Shown here in pieces: positions 17,101-23,359 of a stretch of DNA of 28,519 bases. Every line of letters begins with the position of its first letter. Position 1 is the stretch's first letter. The DNA lies in contig CAZSWR010000044.1 in assembly GCA_964610885.1 (NCBI GenBank), positions 1 through 28,519 on the forward strand, in the 5' to 3' direction. Below the pieces are notes generated by a model. It was not told the DNA's origin and made no database searches. It saw only the letters and a list, made by a program, of their open reading frames with translations. The position numbers and the translations under genes were made by a program. This DNA is from CAZSWR01 sp964610885 (lineage in GTDB: Bacteria; Bacteroidota; Ignavibacteria; Kapaibacteriales; UBA2268).

Positions 17101-17522
17101 TGGTTATAGAGGTAGAAGCGCTTGAAGGACTGCGATTCGTGGTCAAAACGATTCAACCCGGAAATAGTACCGATCCAAAGATCTCCCGTGCAGTCCGACC
17201 CGATTGAGTAGATATAATTGTTGCTAATTGAATTTGAATCCGCAACAGAATGCCGGAATATCATGAATTTATATCCATCGAATCGGTTCAGCCCGTCGTG
17301 CGAAGCGAACCACATGAACCCCTTCCGGTCTTGGAATATGGAACGTACGCTCCCCTGAGACAGCCCATTTTCGATAGTAATATTTTCAAAATTTACCTCT
17401 TCGTGGCTTTCCACAGTTGCAATGCCCAGATCGGCTTGGCCCAGCTTGAACGAAGAAAAGAGGAAAGCGGCAATCGCAACAGCCAACAAGAACAATGGCT
17501 TGCGTATCGATTGTATTCTCAT
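14151..17522 (-). CDS. Regulator-propeller sensor histidine kinase
   Basis: From the ATG at 17522 the product is 1123 residues; the longer frame starts with TTG at 17570 and adds 16 polar residues before the signal sequence, so the ATG is preferred. An N-terminal hydrophobic segment (RKPLFLLAVAIAAFLFSS) exports a sensor of many regulator-propeller repeats (about 40-690, with recurring LWVGTxGGGLxRxD motifs), probably two seven-bladed propellers. A Y_Y_Y domain follows (~755-820, YKYTLEGFDKDWIAA), then a transmembrane helix (~831-850) and coiled coil (~855-890). The kinase core has H902 (FFSIIGHDLKNPLSIL), N-box near 1014 (RNLVSNAIKFTPEGG), DTGVGIP near 1051 and GTGLGLILC near 1081. Unlike hybrid two-component systems of Bacteroidota, it has no receiver or AraC domain, so it needs a separate response regulator. 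Such sensors often detect oligosaccharides; the ligand here is unknown. Confidence 0.9.
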   Translation of the reverse strand: MRIQSIRKPLFLLAVAIAAFLFSSFKLGQADLGIATVESHEEVNFENITIENGLSQGSVRSIFQDRKGFMWFASHDGLNRFDGYKFMIFRHSVADSNSISNNYIYSIGSDCTGDLWIGTISGLNRFDHESQSFKRFYLYNHKGELRENHAIYHVFSSNQPNDPLIYFSTIYGLYSIDIHTYEIQQVVLKTPYAISAKNYIKSSFFDKYGNFWFGMTGSGIIKYNPITHDSQFIPLEKKAVIGQFYTLVNGITDTPDGNILAATHFGLVLIDNLSCSVIQKIEEGDGIVYSNLGTQFNTIFKESEGVYWLGTNGSGVAKYNFNNKSFYYYKTNKDDPNSLLNGNIQSLYIDRSGILWVGTFGDGISRINPHYNKFNLYSRRPGGLNNKGMRTIWTDKGGALWVGGYEGLEKFNRSKNTVEFHREIFTNSGYKFKTIYSSCPDVNDSQRYVWLGSEGGGLYHFDMKTNEYKPYPIAAQFDGHSLIGGYVFSLYQDKTGIVWAGTERGLNRIDIRNQTNTLYEHNPNDPSSIGPKSVYAIYEDRGGVLWIGTDIGGLNSFNRFTGKFTRYTHVIGDSASISSNYVFSILEDSKGRLWVGTNGSGLNLLDRQTNKFQHFTTAEGLPNNVIYSIIEDEHSCLWMSTNFGISRFNTETNVFTNYDSRDGLQSNEFNTASYYKAPDGEIFFGGIKGLNSFYPSRLIQNTTPPPVVLTDFRVLGASVPIGVSAKGKIELNKSISYADTIFLDYTINEFTIEFSALDYASSSKNRYKYTLEGFDKDWIAASPSRTASYTNLDPGIYTFRVLGSNNDGYWNEQGASIVVIINPPFWKTLWFELFSGLFAVSLVVGAYSLRVRAIKKYNRRLEKEVQDRTAELAEANEVLSENAKKLKQLNATKDKFFSIIGHDLKNPLSILITSTEILANPSYELSKEETLEFSNEIHHTSKRLLELLNNLLTWARSQTNKIEYKPRQIELYEITTLTIYLLKPVADDKLITLESEIPAVTYINCDDNMIKTIMRNLVSNAIKFTPEGGRITLSIEEDTQSSDMMVISVQDTGVGIPEAVIDKLFRIDVAVTTSGTKNEKGTGLGLILCREFVERWNGRIWVESTPGLGSCFRFTVPKWTKEG

Positions 17523-17650
17523 TCTTTTTCTTTTATTTATTGGAGCCAAGTTCAAATCGATAGTTTCCAAATAATACTAAACAATGCAATAATATAGTAA
17601 TTATTTATATAATAGTCAAGTAAAAACAAAACTAAGCATTTGATGAAGGA

Positions 17651-17685
17651 ACAAAAAAGCCTCTTCGACTGCATGAGGAGGCTTT
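17651..17685 (-). terminator. Terminator closing the chemosensory operon
   Basis: AAAGCCTC (17656-17663) pairs with GAGGCTTT (17678-17685). On the minus strand the stem runs into GGCTTTTTTGTT. A second small hairpin, AAGGC-CGAA-GCCTT, is at 17690-17703. Both lie between the end of the receiver gene (17756) and the start of the propeller kinase (17522), separating the two transcription units. Confidence 0.75.
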
Positions 17686-17755
17686 GTGCAAGGCCGAAGC
17701 CTTAGATTCGTCTTTCTAAAGAAGCAGATTCCTAGCTTACTCCGAAAGATTGCAG

Positions 17756-18148
17756 TTATAGCTTACCAATATCGGAAAGAGCACGAACAATTTTATCCTT
17801 ATCGATTGGTTTGACGATGTATCCTTCGCATTGGTTTTTGAATGCGTTTTTAATATTTTCGAAATCGTCGAGGGCTGTGGTCATAATAATTTTGACACCT
17901 TCAAGCCCTTTAATGCCGCTATCGCTCTCCAACCTACGAATCCTTTCGAGCACTTCTTGGCCGTCCATTTCCGGCATCATAATGTCCAAAAAGATAACAT
18001 CATACGGTTCGCCCTGATTGAAAGCCTCGGTGAACAGTTTGATTGCTTTGAATCCGTTCTCGGCAATTTCTGAAGTTCCGAAAGCTTTGGTTATTTCCTG
18101 CATAACCTGTGAAGTAATAAAATCATCTTCAACGATAAGTGTTTTCAT
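17756..18148 (-). CDS. Single-domain response regulator (CheY-like receiver)
   Basis: The 130-residue protein is a bare receiver domain. It has the acidic pair at 8-9 (LIVEDDF), phosphoacceptor D55 (DVIFLDIMMPEMDG), T90/T91 (IIMTTALDD) and K113 (YIVKPI). The frame can be extended to 18253, but that start is TTG and adds 35 unrelated residues; the ATG at 18148 begins exactly at the first receiver strand and has GGGAACGAAA upstream. There is no output domain, so it acts by protein contact or as a phosphorelay intermediate, as CheY and Spo0F do. It is the last gene of the che cluster and the natural partner of the Hpt domain of the preceding hybrid kinase or of CheA. About 148 bases separate it from that kinase gene. 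Confidence 0.85.
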   Translation of the reverse strand: MKTLIVEDDFITSQVMQEITKAFGTSEIAENGFKAIKLFTEAFNQGEPYDVIFLDIMMPEMDGQEVLERIRRLESDSGIKGLEGVKIIMTTALDDFENIKNAFKNQCEGYIVKPIDKDKIVRALSDIGKL

Positions 18149-18244
18149 TTTCGTTCCCGATATATTTTGAGTATAATCAATTTCATTTTCGGTTTTTATA
18201 TAGTTCTCTCTGTACACAACCATATTTATCATTACGAATAATTG

Positions 18245-18258
18245 AACAATCAATTGTT
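18245..18258. repeat. Short palindrome upstream of the receiver gene
   Basis: AACAAT-CA-ATTGTT at 18245-18258 lies about 100 bases upstream of the receiver start. It could be an operator for an internal promoter, but AT-rich palindromes of this length also occur by chance. Confidence 0.25.
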
Positions 18259-18296
18259 AATTATTAAACAAAAAGCTATAACGAACGATATATTTC

Positions 18297-20738
18297 CTAA
18301 AGGCTATCGAGGTCGATGTTCATCAATCCTTCGCCGAGCAGAGTCATTTCTTCTTTCAGCTTCGCGAAGTACTCTTTGATGTTGGCGAGTTTCTTGTCTT
18401 TGCTTGCCTTTTCGATTCGCGAGGCGTACTCCATTCCGGTTTCGGATCCGAAATTGCCTATCTCGGATTTGATTTTGTGGGACAGTTGTTGGATTAGCCG
18501 ATAGTTTTTTTCTTCGATGGAGTTATTAAGGTCATTTAACTCTTCGATGTAGTTGGTCTGATAGAAATCGATCAAGTATTTCAATGTTTTCTTGTTTCCA
18601 TTGAGCAGGTACAGCAGGTTCCGCAGTTTCGATACGATCGGATTCTCGGCCGTCGATGCGGGAGCGCTATACTTCATAAGCATATCGAAAACTGTATGCC
18701 ATTCGAAAGGTTTGCTAATGCATCCGTCCATTCCGCTGTCGAGGCATTCCTGTATGTTGGCTTCGTGTTCGTGCGCCGTCAGTCCAATGATTGGTATTCT
18801 GGGAAGCGAACGTTCGGCCTCTCTGGAGCGAATCTTCTTTGTCGCCTCGATTCCGTCCATATCGGGCATCTGGACATCCATGAAAATCAAATCGAAATCA
18901 GCCGATTCGGAGACTTCGAGCGCTTCGATTCCGTTCGATACCATGACGACATCGAAATTCTTGACAATAAGCACTTGCTTGAGTACTTCTTGGTTAATCA
19001 GGCTATCCTCTGCCACGAGTATGTTCAGGTGCGGAATATCGTATTGGCTGGCCAATTCTTTCAGGCTGAGCGGTTCATCTTCGGATTCATCGGCCATTCC
19101 GGTCGAATCGACTTTCATCTTCACAATGAACGAGAAAGTGCTACCCTGGCCGGGCGAGCTTTCCACCCAAATCTTGCCGCCCATCAATTCGACTAATTCC
19201 TTCGATATGGCCAAACCCAATCCCGTGCCGCCGTATTTTCTGGTGAAGTGCCCTTCGAGCTGGCTAAAGCTTTGGAACAGGTCTCCAATTTTTTCGGGGG
19301 CAATACCGATGCCCGTATCCATAATCGAAAACTGAAGTTCGATATTCCCTGCGTGTTCCAATATCTTTTGCACGCTTAGGCAAATTTGGCCCGATTCTGT
19401 GAATTTCATTGAATTGCCCATCAGGTTAACAATGATTTGCTGCAACCGGATTGGGTCTCCAAACAGATTATCAGGGATATTGGAAGCAATGCTGATGTTC
19501 AGGCCAAGACCTTTGTTTTTAATATTGATCCTGAACAGATCCAGTGTATGGTCGATTAATTCATGTAGTTTGAATGCGGATGGCGAAAGGGTCAGTTTGC
19601 CAGCTTCGATTTTCGATATATCCAAAATATCGTTGATGATCCGCATCAAATTGTCTGCAGAAACCTTGACCATCGATAGGTATTTTTTGTTTTTTTCGTC
19701 GAGGTCTGCGCTCAGCATCACGCTCGTTATACCAAGGATGCCGTTCATTGGCGTCCGAAGCTCGTGGCTAACCTTCGCCAGGAACGAAGACTTTGTTTTA
19801 TTGGCTGTTTCGGCTATGTCCTTTGCCTGAATCAATTCATTTTCGGTTCGTTTCCGTATCTCGATTTCGCCGAGCAGTGCATCGTTGGCCGATTGAAGTT
19901 CCCGAGTGCGTTCCTTGACCTTTTCTTCGAGCATTTCGTTGTATTGCTTCAGCTGCTCCTGAGCCTGTTTCCGTTCGGTTATGTCTTCCAACTGGACAAC
20001 GTAGTGCTTAGTGGTTCCATCTTGGGACACCACAGGATTGACTGAAGTATCGGCCCAGAATTGGCTGCCATCGTGGCGTGTCAGCACCAATTCGGATTTG
20101 ATACTGGACTGATTTTGGTTCAAAAGGTACTTAATTTCCTCGAAATCCCCGATTTTTTTCTCGAATAGGTGCAGATCATCGATATGTTTGCCAATCAATT
20201 CTTCCTTTTCGAGAAGGGAAACATCGCAAAACTTCTTGTTGACATATTGAATTGTGCCATTCCTTTCGGCCATGACAACCATATTCGGACTTTGCTCGAC
20301 GGCCAGAGAGAGCCTGATGATATTCTCATATTGCGATTCGACTTCTTTTTCGAGAAGGATAATCCCGGCAACTCTTTCGATGGAAGTGTATAGTTGGTCT
20401 TTCTGAAGCGGTTTCAATATATATTGGTCAATGCCGATTCGTATGGCTTCGAGCATATAGCTTTTCTGGTCGAATGCAGTGGTGAGAATGATGTGCGCTT
20501 TCGGGTTCAATGCCTTTATCCTGCGCGAAAGCTCCAATCCGTCCATGACGGGCATTCCAATATCGGCAATTATAATATCTGGTTTGTTTGTGTTGTATTG
20601 TTCGAGGCCGCTAAGTCCATTGTCTGCAGAAAAAATCTCACGAAATTTCAGTTTAAGAAGCGAAGACATAAACATTTTCGAGGGCAAATCATCCTCGACA
20701 ACGAGTACGGAGAGGTCATATTTTTTATTTATTTCCAT
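18297..20738 (-). CDS. Soluble hybrid kinase: REC-PAS-HisKA-HATPase-REC-Hpt
   Basis: The 813-residue protein has no signal peptide or membrane segment. Domains in order: REC1 (about 8-125, phosphoacceptor D59 in IIIADIGMPVMDG, lysine in ILKP at 109), PAS (~140-255, ending EDITERKQAQ), coiled coil (~258-315), HisKA with H325 (FLAKVSHELRTPMNG), HATPase (N-box QQIIVNLMGNSMKF ~433-446, DTGIGI at 474, GTGLGLA at 504), REC2 (about 572-690, D621 in LIFMDVQMPDMDG), and a C-terminal Hpt domain with H754 (QLSHKIKSEIGNFG). All phosphotransfer residues are present, so it can run a complete His-Asp-His relay and pass phosphate to a receiver such as the next gene's product. REC1 gives it an extra input, perhaps from CheA. 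The start lies five bases after the stop of cheB, which indicates co-transcription. Confidence 0.9.
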   Translation of the reverse strand: MEINKKYDLSVLVVEDDLPSKMFMSSLLKLKFREIFSADNGLSGLEQYNTNKPDIIIADIGMPVMDGLELSRRIKALNPKAHIILTTAFDQKSYMLEAIRIGIDQYILKPLQKDQLYTSIERVAGIILLEKEVESQYENIIRLSLAVEQSPNMVVMAERNGTIQYVNKKFCDVSLLEKEELIGKHIDDLHLFEKKIGDFEEIKYLLNQNQSSIKSELVLTRHDGSQFWADTSVNPVVSQDGTTKHYVVQLEDITERKQAQEQLKQYNEMLEEKVKERTRELQSANDALLGEIEIRKRTENELIQAKDIAETANKTKSSFLAKVSHELRTPMNGILGITSVMLSADLDEKNKKYLSMVKVSADNLMRIINDILDISKIEAGKLTLSPSAFKLHELIDHTLDLFRINIKNKGLGLNISIASNIPDNLFGDPIRLQQIIVNLMGNSMKFTESGQICLSVQKILEHAGNIELQFSIMDTGIGIAPEKIGDLFQSFSQLEGHFTRKYGGTGLGLAISKELVELMGGKIWVESSPGQGSTFSFIVKMKVDSTGMADESEDEPLSLKELASQYDIPHLNILVAEDSLINQEVLKQVLIVKNFDVVMVSNGIEALEVSESADFDLIFMDVQMPDMDGIEATKKIRSREAERSLPRIPIIGLTAHEHEANIQECLDSGMDGCISKPFEWHTVFDMLMKYSAPASTAENPIVSKLRNLLYLLNGNKKTLKYLIDFYQTNYIEELNDLNNSIEEKNYRLIQQLSHKIKSEIGNFGSETGMEYASRIEKASKDKKLANIKEYFAKLKEEMTLLGEGLMNIDLDSL

Positions 20739-20743
20739 TAACT

Positions 20744-21808
20744 TTATCTATCAGCATTCACAAGACTTTGAATATAATCACAAATTTTGTCAAGATTCAA
20801 TTGTTTATCGACAGCACCCAGGTCGAAGGCAACTTTGGGCATACCATAAACAACTGAAGAGTGTTTGTCCTGCCCGACTGTCTTTGCGCCGGCGTCTTTC
20901 ATAGCCTTCAGTCCGTGTGCGCCATCGGATCCCATTCCGGTCAGAATGACGCCATAGGCATTGGAACCGACGTGTTCGGCCACTGAATTCATCATCACAT
21001 CGACCGACGGCCTGTGCCCGTTTACTTTTTCCCCGGGGATTAGCTGCACCTGATAATAACCACCCGAACGAATCACCTGTAGGTGGTTGTCGCCACCGGG
21101 GGCGATTAACACCCTACCGGTAAGGATTCTGTCGCCATGTTCGGCTTCTTTGACCTGCATTAGGCATTGTTCGTTGAGCCTGTCGGCAAAAGTTTTTGTG
21201 AACCCGGGCGGCATGTGTTGGACGATAACTACGCCTGGCGTGGTCTGAGGCAGGTTTTCTATCACTTTTTTGATTGCTTCTGTGCCGCCTGTCGAGGCGC
21301 CAATTGCTATCACTTTATCGGTGGATTCGGCCAATGCTTTGCTTCCGGTCGAACGCAATTTCTGTAGGTGCTCGTATTTTTTATTCTTCCAATGCGATAC
21401 GTTAGCGGTCGAGGCAATTTTTATCTTCGTACGCAATTCCATCATCATTTCGGCAAGGCCGCGGGCAATATCGGCTACCGGTTTGGGCACGAAATCGACG
21501 GCACCGGCCTCGAGAGCCTGCATTGTTATGTATTTGCCGCGCTGCGTCAAAGAACTAACAACAACAACCGGAATCGGATACTGGGGCATTAGCCTCTGAA
21601 GGAATTCTATTCCGTCCATTCGCGGCATTTCAATGTCCAAAGTCAAAACGTCAGGCCTGAGCTGTACAATTAAATCGCGTCCTGCGTAAACGTCCGGCGC
21701 TGTCCCCACGACTTCGATCGTTGGGTCGGAAGAAAGCCCTTTGTTCAAAATATCCCTTACGAGAGCAGAATCGTCAATGATCAAAACTTTAATTCTTTTG
21801 TGTGTCAT
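20744..21808 (-). CDS. cheB: Chemotaxis protein-glutamate methylesterase CheB
   Basis: The 354-residue protein has the standard CheB layout. A receiver occupies residues 5-125, with DD at 12-13, D58 (VLTLDIEMPRMDG) and lysine in FVPKP. A CheB methylesterase domain covers about 165-350 with the catalytic triad S172 (IGASTGGT), H198 (VIVQHMPPGFT) and D295 (LTGMGSDGAHG). It removes methyl groups from, and deamidates, glutamates of chemoreceptors, providing adaptation when phosphorylated by CheA. Both domains are full length. It follows cheR by 24 bases. No receptor gene is in the window, so its substrates must be encoded elsewhere. Confidence 0.95.
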   Translation of the reverse strand: MTHKRIKVLIIDDSALVRDILNKGLSSDPTIEVVGTAPDVYAGRDLIVQLRPDVLTLDIEMPRMDGIEFLQRLMPQYPIPVVVVSSLTQRGKYITMQALEAGAVDFVPKPVADIARGLAEMMMELRTKIKIASTANVSHWKNKKYEHLQKLRSTGSKALAESTDKVIAIGASTGGTEAIKKVIENLPQTTPGVVIVQHMPPGFTKTFADRLNEQCLMQVKEAEHGDRILTGRVLIAPGGDNHLQVIRSGGYYQVQLIPGEKVNGHRPSVDVMMNSVAEHVGSNAYGVILTGMGSDGAHGLKAMKDAGAKTVGQDKHSSVVYGMPKVAFDLGAVDKQLNLDKICDYIQSLVNADR

Positions 21809-21832
21809 TTCACAGGTTCAGTTGTTAAAAAA

Positions 21833-22702
21833 TCAATCAATTTTTTGATAAAGAGCCGGTTGAATATATCTATACTTAGTTTTGTCGCGGTTCAAAGTTT
21901 CCGAATGGCCAATGAAAAGATAGCCATTGGGCATGGTCAAATTGAAAAACTTATCGACAAGTGTGTCCCTCGTCGGGTCGTCGAAATAAATCATCACATT
22001 GCGGCAAAAGATGATATCGAATGGTTTTTTGAAAGGAAAAGTATCGTTCATCAGGTTGAAGCGCCTGTATGTAACTTCGTCGATAATCCTTTCGGCGACT
22101 CGGAAATTGCCATCTGGCAGTTTCGTGAAGTATTTTTTAATGTACGGAGCCGGCAGATTTTTTATCCTGTCGTACGTATAGATACCCGCCCGAGCAGTTC
22201 GGAGGGCATTCTCGGAGATGTCGGTGGCCAGCAGCCCGGCATCGTAGCTTCCATAGTTCGGCCCGAAGAATTCCATCATAAGCATAACGAGCGTATATGG
22301 TTCCTCGCCGGAAGAGCATCCGGCGCACCAAATACGGATATCCCGATTCCCCGTGCGGTCCAATCGGGCCTTCAGTTCGGGCAAAGCTCTTTTCTGGAAG
22401 AACTCGAAGTGGTCGTTTTCGCGGAAGAAGAATGTGTGGTTCGTCGAAATAAAGTTAGCCAAATCGCTAAGCGCTTGCCCCGATTTGTCTGCAACGACGA
22501 AGTTATAATACTCCCTGAAATTTGTGAATCTGTGCGCGCGGAGAACTTTTTGAAGGCGCCCCATAAGCAAAGTGCGTTTCTGGTCGGTTAGATTAATTCC
22601 GATGCGGTCATAAACCAACGAGCTGATTAACCGAAACTCTTCGTCGGTTATCATAATCCAATTCTGAGTTCGGAATTCTTGAAAATTCCCTTGACTGTCC
22701 AT
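21833..22702 (-). CDS. cheR: Chemotaxis protein methyltransferase CheR
   Basis: The 289-residue protein has the N-terminal CheR helical domain (about 15-75, FRLISSLVYDRIGINLTDQK) and the SAM-dependent methyltransferase domain. The SAM-binding motif is IWCAGCSSGEEPYT (124-137); ATDISENAL follows, then CRNVMIYFDD and a FIGHSETL strand near the end. It methylates receptor glutamates with S-adenosylmethionine, opposing CheB. There is no C-terminal pentapeptide-tethering TPR domain. It starts 24 bases after cheW; GGGGG just upstream of the ATG may act as ribosome binding site. Confidence 0.95.
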   Translation of the reverse strand: MDSQGNFQEFRTQNWIMITDEEFRLISSLVYDRIGINLTDQKRTLLMGRLQKVLRAHRFTNFREYYNFVVADKSGQALSDLANFISTNHTFFFRENDHFEFFQKRALPELKARLDRTGNRDIRIWCAGCSSGEEPYTLVMLMMEFFGPNYGSYDAGLLATDISENALRTARAGIYTYDRIKNLPAPYIKKYFTKLPDGNFRVAERIIDEVTYRRFNLMNDTFPFKKPFDIIFCRNVMIYFDDPTRDTLVDKFFNLTMPNGYLFIGHSETLNRDKTKYRYIQPALYQKID

Positions 22703-22726
22703 TATACCCCCAAAAATTGTCGAATA

Positions 22727-23236
22727 CTATTCGGCTATCTCCTTTTTCATTTCATGTTCGTCATAAAGCAATTTTTGAATATCAAGAATTATCTTTACGA
22801 CCTCCCCAACGCGGCCGATGCCTTGGATATACCGGCTGTGGGATCCTTTATTCGTCTGCGGCGGAGGCGAGATGGCTCCCTCCGGGATATTCATTACCTC
22901 TTCCACTTCGTCCACGATCAGCCCAACCGACACGTTTCCGACAGTGATAACGACTATACATGTACGTTCATTGTATTCGATGGATTCCATGCGGAATCTG
23001 TTTCGTACCTCGATGACCGGGACGATGATCCCTCGCAGGTTAATAATACCCTTGATATAAGATTTCAACATCGGCACGCTTGTGGCCTTTTGGATACCGA
23101 TTATTTCGTTGACATATCGAATTTCGATTGCATAGTCCTCATCGGCAATTCTAAAAGTAAGATACTTATCCTTTTGCGTATCTTCATCTTCTTGTAACGA
23201 AGCATTAATTTCATCAATTTCTTCGTAGGTTGCCAT
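22727..23236 (-). CDS. cheW: Chemotaxis coupling protein CheW
   Basis: The 169-residue protein has an acidic ~20-residue N-terminal extension followed by one CheW SH3-like domain (about 24-160): YLTFRIADEDYAIEI, VNEIIGIQKATSVP, IKGIINLRGIIVPVIEVRNR (the signature NLRG), and VGLIVDEVEEVMNI. It links CheA to receptors in the array. GGAAAGGA lies a few bases before the ATG. A 123-base gap containing a small hairpin separates it from cheA. Confidence 0.95.
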   Translation of the reverse strand: MATYEEIDEINASLQEDEDTQKDKYLTFRIADEDYAIEIRYVNEIIGIQKATSVPMLKSYIKGIINLRGIIVPVIEVRNRFRMESIEYNERTCIVVITVGNVSVGLIVDEVEEVMNIPEGAISPPPQTNKGSHSRYIQGIGRVGEVVKIILDIQKLLYDEHEMKKEIAE

Positions 23237-23310
23237 TTTATTTCCTTTCCTTGTTTTTCTACTATTAGGAATAATGATTCAATCTCATTCTTCCTATCGC
23301 CATTTTGCTT

Positions 23311-23335
23311 CACAAAAAACTGAGGGCTTTCGCCC
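23311..23335 (-). promoter_or_regulatory. Possible attenuator or weak terminator between cheA and cheW
   Basis: On the minus strand GGGC-GAAA-GCCC (23335-23324) is followed four bases later by a run of six T. The stem is only 4 bp, so it would terminate partially at best. It lies in the 123-base gap after the cheA stop codon (23360), and could lower expression of the downstream genes relative to cheA. Confidence 0.3.
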
Positions 23336-23359
23336 AACCAATCAATGGCCGATGCCAAT

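Noticed and set aside
17523..17570. TTG-initiated extension of the propeller kinase
   Set aside because: It adds 16 polar and charged residues in front of a good signal segment, and the ATG at 17522 is better placed.
18149..18253. TTG-initiated extension of the receiver protein
   Set aside because: The 35 extra residues are not part of a receiver domain, and the ATG at 18148 starts exactly at the first strand.
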